NCBI GenBank assembly: GCA_016899975.1
Contig: JACJJN010000004.1
Span: forward strand, 62,001-126,000
Direction: 5' to 3'
Source of the DNA: Lacrimispora saccharolytica
GTDB taxonomy: Bacteria; Bacillota; Clostridia; Lachnospirales; Lachnospiraceae
Length of the DNA: 64,000 nt
Shown here: in pieces, positions 9,065 to 17,432 of the stretch
How the letters are laid out: every line of letters starts with the position of its first letter
Position numbering within the stretch: the first letter of the stretch is position 1
Notes under the pieces: model-generated
Told to the model about the DNA's origin: nothing
Database searches by the model: none
The model's input: only the letters and a program-made list of their open reading frames with translations
Position numbers and translations under genes: made by a program

Positions 9065-10402
9065 CTAATTGGCATTGTCAGACGTTCTTGCAGAGGTATC
9101 TGTCTTTTCCCTCAGATGCACTGTTACAGTCACCTCATTCTTCTCAGTTGCTTCATCATCTCCGTTGACCAGTTCATAATTGTCCGGCAATTGGATCTGT
9201 ACCGGAACCTCAAAGTCTCCTGCGGCCTTTCCGCTCAGATCGATCGTCGCAATAAGCATTGAGGTATCAAATTTTTCCAGATTTTCATCGGATGCTTTGA
9301 TGCGGACAGGTATCTGGGTCTGATCGTAAAGAACTGACAGATTGCTTGCCAGATTTTTCGTCTGGATCTGATCTACATCCAGCTGGAATTCCTTGCTTCC
9401 GTTTGGAAGGATTGATACATGCACGGTCACTGTTTCCGCGGAACTGGTGATTTTCAGCTCCGGTTCGTCGGTCAGCAGTTCATCAATATTCACTGTAATG
9501 TCTGTATCCTTGCTCTGACCGTCGATATTGATCAGTTCAGCCGGTATGGTAACCACATTTCCATTCGCTGCAAGCTCGCTCAACGCTTCCTCAGATCCTG
9601 CAACTGTAATCTCCTCCGGTGTTGTGGTAATGTCTGTCACCTGATAGCCGTGTTCCGGTGTTCCGCTGTACTCAGCTTCCAGCTGGACTCCGGTCTGTTT
9701 TCTCCAAAGTTCGATTGTAACATCAATCTCACGGCTGCCGGTCTCGAAATTCAGGAAATTCATCTGGGTCTCTGTCATTTCGTCCAGATTTTTATCGATT
9801 ACAACCAACGTACCCTTTACCGTTCCGGACTCAGACATACCGCTGACATCCACCTTTGCCACAACGCTGCTGATCTTGCTGATCAGGGATTCCGGACCGG
9901 AAATAGAAATTGTTTCAGGATCTGTCGTTCTGCTCCCTATCTCATACTCCTTTGCCGGACTGGTGTCTCCCACATCGACGCTGATCGGAAATCTGGCGCT
10001 GTCCACATCTTCGATCTCGATGGGGATGGTTGCTGTCTGCGTATGGATATTTTCCGACGAAATTCCCGCGCATGCCGCAGTGACCGGCACATAGACCGGA
10101 TCTGTTTCCATCGTAACGATCTGGGTCAGATCCGCTGTCACCGTGATGTCTTCTGCCTGTACTTTGTTGACCACCGACCGGTTTCCTCTTATGGATACCG
10201 CCATCGTCTGATACTGTGCCGATACCTGATACGTCTTCCGTCCTTCCGCGATATAGGATTCATTGGTGATCTGTACCGGGATGTCCGCAAAAGTTCTTGT
10301 GGTGATCGGATCACAGATATCCGTCACCGCATACCAGATAATGATCGCAATGATCACGGACGCAATTTTAAGCGGCAGGTTGTTCAATATCTTTTCTTTC
10401 AT
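9065..10402 (-). CDS. cdaR: CdaR-like regulator of diadenylate cyclase (YbbR repeats)
   Basis: 445 residues. One membrane helix at about residues 12-26 is followed by a long extracytoplasmic beta-rich region made of YbbR repeats. These are recognisable by recurring segments ending in ITVAGSEE, ISISGPES or similar, with IPV or VPV strand starts. CdaR binds the membrane diadenylate cyclase CdaA and modulates it from outside the membrane. The ATG overlaps the cdaA stop as ATGA, so the pair is coupled. The C-terminal residues 430-445 are charged and probably disordered. In many Firmicutes glmM comes next; here an HPr gene takes that place. Confidence 0.9.
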   Translation of the reverse strand: MKEKILNNLPLKIASVIIAIIIWYAVTDICDPITTRTFADIPVQITNESYIAEGRKTYQVSAQYQTMAVSIRGNRSVVNKVQAEDITVTADLTQIVTMETDPVYVPVTAACAGISSENIHTQTATIPIEIEDVDSARFPISVDVGDTSPAKEYEIGSRTTDPETISISGPESLISKISSVVAKVDVSGMSESGTVKGTLVVIDKNLDEMTETQMNFLNFETGSREIDVTIELWRKQTGVQLEAEYSGTPEHGYQVTDITTTPEEITVAGSEEALSELAANGNVVTIPAELINIDGQSKDTDITVNIDELLTDEPELKITSSAETVTVHVSILPNGSKEFQLDVDQIQTKNLASNLSVLYDQTQIPVRIKASDENLEKFDTSMLIATIDLSGKAAGDFEVPVQIQLPDNYELVNGDDEATEKNEVTVTVHLREKTDTSARTSDNAN

Positions 10403-11292
10403 GATTCACCCGCCCTTTCTTTTTTTCGTCTTCGGATCCAGCGTTTTCCTTTTCCGTCCTCTCCGTCCTGTTTATGCGGAAGATCCTGGATCAGATGAAG
10501 CTGCTCCCTCAGTTCCGTCGGCGTTACCCCTTTCGTCAGTTCGCCGCCCATTGCGTAGGAAACATTTCCGGTTTCCTCAGAAACGATGATCGTAAAGGAA
10601 TCTGTCGCCTCGCTGACCCCTACGCCCGCTCTGTGGCGGGTGCCAAGATCCTTGCTCAGAGTCATATTGTCCGACAGCGGAAGGTAACAGGTCGCCGATA
10701 CGATCCTGTCTCCCCGGACGATCACCGCACCGTCGTGCAGCGGCGTATTGTGTTCAAAAATATTGATCAGAAGCTGGCTGGACAAAATTCCATCCACTTC
10801 AATTCCGGTTTTCTCAAATTCTTCCAGTGTAATATTTCTTTCGATGACGATCAAAGCTCCGGTTTTCACTTTTCCCATTTCGAAACTTGCACGCACAAGC
10901 TCATTGACCGTCTTATCGCTGAATCGCTCCTCTTTTTCCGACGATCCCGGAAGTGTAATGGAAGCCAGCGGTGTTTTTTCGCCGAGCTGTTCCACTGCCC
11001 TTCGCAGTTCCGGCTGGAAAATAATCACGAGAGCTGTCAGCGCAACCCCTCCCAGCGCTCCAAGCAGATACAGAAACGTCTGCATCTGAAAGATACTTGC
11101 TATCGCAAAGAATGCCAGGATTACCAGGATTCCTTTTAACAGTGTATACGCTTTCGTGTTCTGCACCCATCGGATCAGATGGTACACAAAATATGCGATC
11201 AGCAAAATCTGTACGATATCAATAAATTCTATGGGCTTCGGAAGCGTTATCTCCGATAAACGTATCGTTATCCAATTCCAAACTGCCTGCAC
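10399..11292 (-). CDS. cdaA: Membrane diadenylate cyclase CdaA (DacA), makes c-di-AMP
   Basis: About 297 residues from a GTG at 11292. Three N-terminal membrane helices are followed by IIFQPELRRAVEQLG and the DAC domain with the catalytic motifs LHDGA (Asp-Gly-Ala at about 187-189) and GTRHRAGVG (Arg-His-Arg at about 219-221). The enzyme joins two ATP into c-di-AMP, which controls potassium and osmolyte uptake and cell-wall stress. An ATG at 11394 is also in frame and has AGGA nearby. It would add 34 residues encoded partly by a palindromic repeat (11360-11385) and not expected from family length, so I prefer GTG 11292, which has GAAGGGA upstream. The start is uncertain; the identity is not. 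Confidence 0.95.
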   Translation of the reverse strand: MQAVWNWITIRLSEITLPKPIEFIDIVQILLIAYFVYHLIRWVQNTKAYTLLKGILVILAFFAIASIFQMQTFLYLLGALGGVALTALVIIFQPELRRAVEQLGEKTPLASITLPGSSEKEERFSDKTVNELVRASFEMGKVKTGALIVIERNITLEEFEKTGIEVDGILSSQLLINIFEHNTPLHDGAVIVRGDRIVSATCYLPLSDNMTLSKDLGTRHRAGVGVSEATDSFTIIVSEETGNVSYAMGGELTKGVTPTELREQLHLIQDLPHKQDGEDGKGKRWIRRRKKERAGES

Positions 11293-11359
11293 ACTGTCAC
11301 TTCCCTTCTTTTCCTGTTTTTTATCCTGTAAATGAGCCGGAGTGGATTTTCCCCTCGCG

Positions 11360-11385
11360 GAACTGTTCAGCCAGCTGAACGGTTC
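11360..11385. repeat. Short palindromic repeat (GTTCAGCC family)
   Basis: GAACTGTTCAG and CTGAACGGTTC flank CCAG. This matches the palindrome at 17341-17368 and the other members described elsewhere. It lies just upstream of, or within the first codons of, cdaA depending on the start used. Confidence 0.8.
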
Positions 11386-11415
11386 CCCTTTCATCCCCCG
11401 GTTTCCTGTTTCTCT

Positions 11416-12642
11416 TTACAGATTCTTCAGTGTATCTGTCAACTTTTCCTCAAAGTCTACAGATTCAAAATAATCTTCATTCATTTCAAGATCCATTTCT
11501 GGCTCCGTCTCAATCTTTTCCGCGGCGTCTTCCGCAGAAACCTCCTCGACAATCCTGTCGAAAGCGGGCTCCATATCCTGTTCCGGTGACTCTCCACGTG
11601 CCTGAATGATATCCCGTGGAATTTCAACGGTTTGCTCTTCCGGCTCTTTCCTTGAAATTTCATAGTTCTTCAGAACTTCTGTTTCCTCCGGAACCTCTTC
11701 TTTCAGTTCTTCTTCGCTGATATTTTTAATGGTCCGGTCCGGATTTGCAACTGCCATTTTCGGAACTGCCTTCACATAGTAATAGTACTCATCATCCTGA
11801 AAACGGAACATCTTGCTTCTGGAATAATCTCCACCAAACACAAACAGCTGGAGGACATAACAGATCAGACACGCTCCCACTGTTCCGATCACCAGCACCG
11901 GAACAGATACCGGAACCTCCAGAAACAGAGCGCCGGCAAGCTGGATCACCAGATATGCGATACCGCCTGCAACCACAGAAACCTCCCAAGCGTAATCCGC
12001 CTCAAGGCTGCGGATCAGATACACGACCAGAAGTGTAACGGTACAGCAGATGACTGCAACCAGAAGTTCTTCATTCTGGAAGATCCCTTCCGCAAGAGCC
12101 GTCACAAGATCCAGCATATTAAGATCCTCTCCTGCTGCAAGCACTGCAATCCGTTTCTGTATCAGATTCATAAAATAATATACGATCAGACCGCATGCCA
12201 TAGACAGTGCTGATATGGGACCGCCGACCAGTCCGAAAGCGATCGGAACTGCCGCAGGAATATTCAGGGCGAATGCCAGCGGGGTCAGGACCAGCGCCAG
12301 TGCCTCTCCAGAGGCGAAGCGAAGATACAGCACCCACAGCGTCAAAAACAGAACCGCCCCGAACGCCGCCGCAAGAATATGTACTCCCGTACACTGCAGC
12401 AGGATCAAAACCATCGCAAAAAATACCGTGCCATTCAGCGGAATGATCGCGCAGATCAGCGAAAGGATCAGTAGGATCAGTACAACAAATATGCTGCCCA
12501 GCGCCGGCACATAGTCCAGCGTATGATTGATGCTCAGAAACACTGCCAGCGCCAGCAGAAACTTGGCTGCCGGAAGGATATACGTTCCATATTCTGCATA
12601 GATCGCTTTCAGCTTTTCCTTCAGTTCCAAAAACATTGTCAT
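11416..12642 (-). CDS. Polytopic membrane protein of unknown function with acidic C-terminal tail
   Basis: 408 residues. Residues 18-275 hold about eight to ten membrane segments, including a Gly/Ala-rich stretch near 115-150. From about 280 the protein is soluble and strongly acidic, with many Glu-Glu and Asp residues to the end. I do not recognise a family. AGGAGG lies eight bases before the ATG, and the start overlaps the stop of the 140-residue gene. It sits 22 bases upstream of cdaA's longest start, so co-transcription with the c-di-AMP genes is likely and a role in envelope or osmotic homeostasis is possible, but that is guilt by association only. Confidence 0.7.
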   Translation of the reverse strand: MTMFLELKEKLKAIYAEYGTYILPAAKFLLALAVFLSINHTLDYVPALGSIFVVLILLILSLICAIIPLNGTVFFAMVLILLQCTGVHILAAAFGAVLFLTLWVLYLRFASGEALALVLTPLAFALNIPAAVPIAFGLVGGPISALSMACGLIVYYFMNLIQKRIAVLAAGEDLNMLDLVTALAEGIFQNEELLVAVICCTVTLLVVYLIRSLEADYAWEVSVVAGGIAYLVIQLAGALFLEVPVSVPVLVIGTVGACLICYVLQLFVFGGDYSRSKMFRFQDDEYYYYVKAVPKMAVANPDRTIKNISEEELKEEVPEETEVLKNYEISRKEPEEQTVEIPRDIIQARGESPEQDMEPAFDRIVEEVSAEDAAEKIETEPEMDLEMNEDYFESVDFEEKLTDTLKNL

Positions 12643-13061
12643 TCGGGATTCCTCCTGTTCCGCTGCCTTCTTTCTTCTCTGCCGTACTCTTTCAGCAGCG
12701 TCCCAAGACCCTGCGTATATTTTTTCGTATTCTTCACAGCCCGTTTATATTTCTTCATCGCAATATAAATGGTTATCGCCGAATATACAATCAGCATTCC
12801 CACGTAAACCGCCGCCAGAAGAAACAGCAGTAGCCAAAGATTCATGGAATCCATTCCGTCCATGAGCCAGTCCAGTTTCCACAGCGCCCAAAGACCGATC
12901 ACCAGAAAATATCCGATCGTCGTAATGAAGAAATTCTTCAGCAGCATAAGTCCGATATAATCATTCCGGTAATACCGGCTGATCTTCATTTCTTTTTTCC
13001 CATCCTCCTGCTCGTAACGGGCAAGAGCCGTCATCTGACGGATTCTTTCCTTATTCAGCAT
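12639..13061 (-). CDS. Small membrane protein of unknown function
   Basis: 140 residues. A charged N-terminus (residues 1-40) is followed by two hydrophobic segments at about 41-60 and 75-100 and a very basic C-terminus rich in Arg and Lys. AGAGG precedes the ATG. It overlaps the next gene by four bases and is the first gene after a likely promoter at 13152-13180. I do not recognise the family. Its constant partner here is the 408-residue membrane protein, so the two may form a complex. Confidence 0.65.
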   Translation of the reverse strand: MLNKERIRQMTALARYEQEDGKKEMKISRYYRNDYIGLMLLKNFFITTIGYFLVIGLWALWKLDWLMDGMDSMNLWLLLFLLAAVYVGMLIVYSAITIYIAMKKYKRAVKNTKKYTQGLGTLLKEYGREERRQRNRRNPE

Positions 13062-13151
13062 AGGTTTTCCTCTTTATCACATACTGGCTGCAAATCAGAC
13101 GTACCGGTCATACGCCATTTTTCGCAGTATTTGCCAGGTCATATCTTCATT

Positions 13152-13180
13152 ATTCTATCATATTATCCGCCGGATGGAAA
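13152..13180 (-). promoter_or_regulatory. Candidate promoter of the cdaA operon
   Basis: On the minus strand TTTCCA (13175-13180) and TAGAAT (13152-13157) are 17 bases apart. The -35 is weak (four of six). It would drive the two membrane proteins, cdaA, cdaR and HPr. Confidence 0.45.
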
Positions 13181-13195
13181 GCGGTTCCTGAAAAG

Positions 13196-13918
13196 TTATC
13201 CCGTATTTCCAATGGCCACTGCCACAAAGCAGACTTCTTCGGCGCCGGCCTGTTTCAAAAGAGCCGCCAGCGCATCTACGGTACTGCCGGTCGTATAAAT
13301 ATCATCGACCAGAAGAATGCGTTTATATGGGAGTTTTTTGTCCGGATGTTTCAGGGCAAAAGCTTCTCTTAGATTTCTCCTGCGCTCTTCATGATCCAGT
13401 TCTTTCTGCGGCAGCGTGTTTTTCTTTCGCAAAACCAGATCCGCATCCATCGGAATCCCGGTCTGGTCTGTCAGCTGCCGCGCAAGGACTTCTGCCTGAT
13501 TGTAGCCTCTGGTTCGAAGTTTCTTTTTATGGATTGGCACCGGAACCAGTACCTCCGGCTGCATCCTCTGTATGGCATCGCCGCCGTAGATACGGATTGC
13601 CTGAGCATAAAAACCGGCGTATTCCTGTCTCTGAGCATATTTAAAACGCATCAGCGATCCCTGGATCGGTCCGTGATAAGGATAAACGGCATATCCTTTT
13701 TCATAGGCATGCTTCCCTTTGCCGCATTCCACACAGTATTCTTCCGTCCACGAGCGGATCGGCTTACTGCATTTCCTGCATCTCGGCTCTTCCACCGGCT
13801 TCAGCTTTCCCGCACATTTCCGGCAGATATAAGGCTCTTTTTTCTCCAGGATCCCGTCGCAGACCGGACACCGCCTCGGATAAATCCAGTCCAGGATGTT
13901 TCCTGCTCTTTTCTTCAT
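13196..13918 (-). CDS. comF: ComF family phosphoribosyltransferase-like protein
   Basis: About 240 residues. The N-terminus has a zinc-ribbon arrangement: RRCPVCDG, ICRKCAGKL, RCRKCSKP and YCVECGKG, four Cys pairs. The C-terminal half is a PRTase-type domain, with TRGYNQAEVLARQL and the pyrophosphate-binding RILLVDDIYTTGST near residues 197-210. ComF proteins take part in DNA uptake during natural transformation, probably at the inner face of the membrane with the ComFA helicase, which is not present here. An ATG at 13972 is in frame, but GGGAGG stands eight bases before the ATG at 13918, giving the usual start. It lies just downstream of recD2. Confidence 0.9.
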   Translation of the reverse strand: MKKRAGNILDWIYPRRCPVCDGILEKKEPYICRKCAGKLKPVEEPRCRKCSKPIRSWTEEYCVECGKGKHAYEKGYAVYPYHGPIQGSLMRFKYAQRQEYAGFYAQAIRIYGGDAIQRMQPEVLVPVPIHKKKLRTRGYNQAEVLARQLTDQTGIPMDADLVLRKKNTLPQKELDHEERRRNLREAFALKHPDKKLPYKRILLVDDIYTTGSTVDALAALLKQAGAEEVCFVAVAIGNTG

Positions 13919-14034
13919 ATCGGGCACCTCCCAATCTGGTACCTGCAAAAAGCGCTGACAGCTATACTTCATAATTCAGCATCTGCCAAAGGACATTGTC
14001 GGCCAAACCGCAAATCCAGTATCTGTAAACCATA

Positions 14035-16272
14035 TCACCGGCTGCATTCCACGATCCGTTCCGCCAGGGTCGTATACCGGTTTTCCTCGATGTGGTTTTC
14101 GATCATCGCCTGAAACGTCACATCGCTTCCCACCAGCGTCACACATTTTCTGGCCCGTGTCACCGCAGTGTACAGAAGATTCCTGGTCATAAGCATTCTC
14201 GGCCCGCCGAGCAGCGGAATGATCACTGCCGGGTACTCGCTTCCCTGTGCCTTGTGGATCGTTGTTGCATAAGCAAGCTCCAGCTCCTCGGTCTGTTTAT
14301 ACGTATAATCCGCAAATCTTCCCTCTTCATACTCCACGGTCACCAGCTCAGCATACGGATTGATCTTCCGGATCATGCCCAGGTCGCCGTTGAACACACC
14401 CATGCCGCGCTCAGCGACCACTCCATTGATTCCCCGGATCTCCCACTCCAGCTGATAGTTGTTTTTGATCTGCATGACCTTGTCGCCTTCCCGGAACACG
14501 CCGCTGCCGTTTTCTTTTTCTTCTTTCTCCGGCGCCGGCGGATTCAGGTATCTCTGAAGGATCGCATTGAGGCTCTCCACCCCCAGCGCCCCCTTCCGCA
14601 TCGGTGTGAGTACCTGGATATCCTGGGGTTTCGCGTCCACATACCTGGGAAGTTTCTGTGAGATCAGCGTGACGATCACCTTCTGGATCACATTGACATC
14701 ATAGCGTTTCAGAAAGAAAAAGTCCCTGCTCTTGTTATCCAGGATCACCTTTTCTCCATTGTGGATCTTATGAGCATTGACAACAATATCACTTTGGGAA
14801 GCCTGACGGAAGATCCTGGTCAGGCGTACCATCGGAAAACATTCCGAACGGATCAGATCCCGGAGTACGCTTCCCGGTCCAACGCTTGGAAGCTGGTTCT
14901 GGTCTCCCACAAGGATCAGCCGCGTTCCCGGAATCAGGGCACACAGCAGAGCATGCATCAGATGGATATCCACCATAGAAACCTCATCGATGATCACCAC
15001 ATCCGCCTCCAGCGGATTGGATGCGTTCCGCTCGAAATGTACATTAACGGAATTGTCATCCACGCCGCCGTTCAGCTCCAGTAGCCGGTGGATCGTGCAC
15101 GCTTCATAACCGGTGGTTTCTGTCATCCGCTTTGCCGCACGGCCTGTAGGGGCTGCCAGAAAAATATCCAGCCCTTCCGCCGCGAAATAATGGATCATCG
15201 CATTGATCGTCGTGGTTTTTCCCGTGCCGGGACCTCCGGTAAGGATCATCAGTCCGCTGCACGCCGCCTCGACGACGGCTTCTCTCTGCACCTCATCCAG
15301 TTCCGTGCCGGCACTTTTTTCAATCTGTTCCAGCTGACGCCTTACGGATTCCCTGTTTTCCTCACAGATAACGTTCAGTTCATGGAGCATGCGGGCACAA
15401 TTCAATTCCAGATAATAATACTGTCCGGCATAGACCAGTTTCTGCTTTTCCTGATTGGGAAGTTCCCGTTCTTTCAATACGATCTTCCGGTCAATGGCAA
15501 GATCCATCAGGTACTTGGACATATCCTCCACCCGGATTCCCAGAAGTTCCTGTGCCCGTGCCGTGAGGATTTCCTGGGGCAGATACATATGCCCCTGTGC
15601 GGAAGCCTGGTTTAATATGTAAAGCAGCGCGCTGCGGATTCGGTATTCACTGTCAGCGACAATACCAATCTTCCCTGCAATCTCGTCTGCCATCTTAAAT
15701 CCTACGCCCTGAATATCTTCTGCTAATTTATAGGGATTTTCTTTCAAGATGCGGTACAGGCCATCCCCGTACTGCTGATAGATTTTAGCCCCCAGGCCAA
15801 GAGAAATTCCATATTGAGACAGGAAGATCATGGCATTCTGCATCTCAGCCTTCTCCGCCACCTGTGCGGCGATCTCTCTGGCTTTGCGCTCACTGATCCC
15901 CTTCACTTCTGCAAGCCGCTCCGGCTCTTCCTGAATGATCCTTAAGGTGTCTTCCTGAAACCGCCGGACGATCCTGGCGGCCAGCGCCGCTCCCACGCCC
16001 TTGATCGCCCCGGATCCCAGGTAACGCTCCAGGGCGACGGAATCTTCGGGTACCTTGGTTTCATAAGAATCAATGCGGAACTGACGGCCGTAAACAGCAT
16101 GCCGGATCTCCTCTCCGGACGCCTCGATCAGCTCTCCCTCCCCGATAGCGGGAAGTGTACCGACACAGGTCAGCTCCGCGCCTTTCATTTTTAAGTTCAA
16201 GACGGTATAACCGTTTTCTTCATTGCGGAATATGATATGTTCCACATATCCCTCTACTGTTCTTTTCTCCAT
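14035..16272 (-). CDS. recD2: RecD2-type ATP-dependent DNA helicase
   Basis: About 745 residues, the RecD2 length, much longer than the RecD of RecBCD. The N-terminal domain contains tandem helix-hairpin-helix segments (GSGAIKGVGAALAARI near 95, EVKGISERKAREIA near 128, DIQGVGFKMADEIA near 192). The helicase core follows: Walker A GGPGTGKTTT near 346, Walker B VVIIDEVSMVD, GDQNQLPSVGPG, and ATTIHKAQGSEYPAV near the end. RecD2 is a 5'-3' superfamily 1B helicase in replication-fork repair. An in-frame TTG at 16290 overlaps the mreB-like stop; the ATG at 16272 follows that stop by one base and gives the more usual N-terminus. Neither start has a strong ribosome site. Confidence 0.95.
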   Translation of the reverse strand: MEKRTVEGYVEHIIFRNEENGYTVLNLKMKGAELTCVGTLPAIGEGELIEASGEEIRHAVYGRQFRIDSYETKVPEDSVALERYLGSGAIKGVGAALAARIVRRFQEDTLRIIQEEPERLAEVKGISERKAREIAAQVAEKAEMQNAMIFLSQYGISLGLGAKIYQQYGDGLYRILKENPYKLAEDIQGVGFKMADEIAGKIGIVADSEYRIRSALLYILNQASAQGHMYLPQEILTARAQELLGIRVEDMSKYLMDLAIDRKIVLKERELPNQEKQKLVYAGQYYYLELNCARMLHELNVICEENRESVRRQLEQIEKSAGTELDEVQREAVVEAACSGLMILTGGPGTGKTTTINAMIHYFAAEGLDIFLAAPTGRAAKRMTETTGYEACTIHRLLELNGGVDDNSVNVHFERNASNPLEADVVIIDEVSMVDIHLMHALLCALIPGTRLILVGDQNQLPSVGPGSVLRDLIRSECFPMVRLTRIFRQASQSDIVVNAHKIHNGEKVILDNKSRDFFFLKRYDVNVIQKVIVTLISQKLPRYVDAKPQDIQVLTPMRKGALGVESLNAILQRYLNPPAPEKEEKENGSGVFREGDKVMQIKNNYQLEWEIRGINGVVAERGMGVFNGDLGMIRKINPYAELVTVEYEEGRFADYTYKQTEELELAYATTIHKAQGSEYPAVIIPLLGGPRMLMTRNLLYTAVTRARKCVTLVGSDVTFQAMIENHIEENRYTTLAERIVECSR

Positions 16273-16273
16273 A

Positions 16274-17272
16274 TCAAAACTGGCTTTCAAACTTTGTCAT
16301 TACTTCCCGGTACTGTCCGGTTCCCAGCGCCACCACACAGGATGGATTTTCTGCTGTCATGGTCTGGATTCCAGTCCGCTCCTGGATCAGCTCCTCAATG
16401 CCGTCCAGCAGACAGCCGCCTCCGCTCAAAACGATTCCGCGGTCCGCCACATCTGCCGCCAGTTCCGGGGGAGTTTTTTCCAGAACTGCACAGACGGCAT
16501 CTGCGATCTCGCTGGTGGTCGGCTGCAATGCCTCACGAATCTCCGCAGACGTCAGCGTAATGGTCTTTGGAAGCCCGGTGATCACATTCCGGCCTTTTAC
16601 CTCCATGCTCTTTTCTTCAATCCTCGGATATGCCGAACCAATCTGAATCTTGATGGATTCCGCGGTCTGCTCACCGATGAACACATTATGTTTCTTTCGC
16701 ACATAGCGGATGATCGCCTCGTCAAAATCATCCCCTGCAAGCTTGACCGAACTGGAGACAACGGTGCCTGCCAGTGAGATCACCGCAATATCTGTTGTTC
16801 CGCCTCCGATATCTACGAGCATATTTCCGCAGGGCTTCGTGATATCAATCCCGGCGCCGATCGCTGCTGCCACCGGTTCCGGCACGATTATAACATCCCG
16901 CGCTCCTGCCTGGTACGTCGCCTCTTCCACAGCCTTGCGCTCTACCTCCGTGACACCGGACGGTACACAGATGCTGATCCTCGGTTTCCGGAATGCTTTT
17001 CTTCCCATCGCTTTTTGAATGAAATATTTCAGCATTTTTTCTGTGATCAGAAAGTCTGTGATCACTCCCTGGCGCAGGGGGCGGATCGCCATGATGTTGC
17101 CCGGCGTACGCCCGATCATCTGTCGTGCTTCCTCTCCGATTGCCTTGACTTTATCGGCGTCTTTATCATATGCAACTACGGACGGCTCTTTGAGCACGAT
17201 TCCTTTTCCTTTGGAATACACCAGAATACTGGTGGTTCCAAGGTCGATTCCTATATCTGTCCCTGCAGCCAT
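16274..17272 (-). CDS. mreB: MreB/Mbl family actin-like rod-shape protein
   Basis: 332 residues. The actin-fold nucleotide motifs are plain: DIGIDLGTTSILVY (phosphate 1), MLVDIGGGTTDIAVIS (phosphate 2, near 150), PEPVAAAIGAGI (connect) and GIVLSGGGCLLDGIEE (adenosine motif, near 285). MreB-family filaments under the membrane guide peptidoglycan synthesis and set cell width. The protein could equally be the Mbl or MreBH paralogue; no mreCD genes follow, which favours Mbl-like status. AAAGGGG precedes the ATG. The gene has its own promoter at 17397-17425, and a 12-bp palindrome lies in its leader. Confidence 0.93.
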   Translation of the reverse strand: MAAGTDIGIDLGTTSILVYSKGKGIVLKEPSVVAYDKDADKVKAIGEEARQMIGRTPGNIMAIRPLRQGVITDFLITEKMLKYFIQKAMGRKAFRKPRISICVPSGVTEVERKAVEEATYQAGARDVIIVPEPVAAAIGAGIDITKPCGNMLVDIGGGTTDIAVISLAGTVVSSSVKLAGDDFDEAIIRYVRKKHNVFIGEQTAESIKIQIGSAYPRIEEKSMEVKGRNVITGLPKTITLTSAEIREALQPTTSEIADAVCAVLEKTPPELAADVADRGIVLSGGGCLLDGIEELIQERTGIQTMTAENPSCVVALGTGQYREVMTKFESQF

Positions 17273-17340
17273 ATAATTCCCCTTTCTTTTCCCTGCGAAT
17301 GTCCACAGACGTTCTGCTGCTGTTCACTTTCAAAATACTT

Positions 17341-17368
17341 GTAACAGTTCAGCCAGCTGAACTGTTAC
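17341..17368. repeat. Perfect 12-bp palindromic repeat in the mreB leader
   Basis: GTAACAGTTCAG, CCAG and CTGAACTGTTAC form a perfect hairpin. It is the simplest member of a family also seen at 11360, 28426 and 36333, among other places. It has no T-run on the minus strand, so it is unlikely to terminate transcription there. Confidence 0.9.
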
Positions 17369-17396
17369 GAATACTTACAGCTCAATCTATTCCATA

Positions 17397-17425
17397 ATTA
17401 TAACGAATTGCCTGTGAAATGAAAA
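17397..17425 (-). promoter_or_regulatory. Candidate promoter of mreB
   Basis: On the minus strand TTTTCA (17420-17425) and a consensus TATAAT (17397-17402) are 17 bases apart, between the uvrA stop and the mreB start. Confidence 0.55.
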
Positions 17426-17432
17426 GCGTTTT

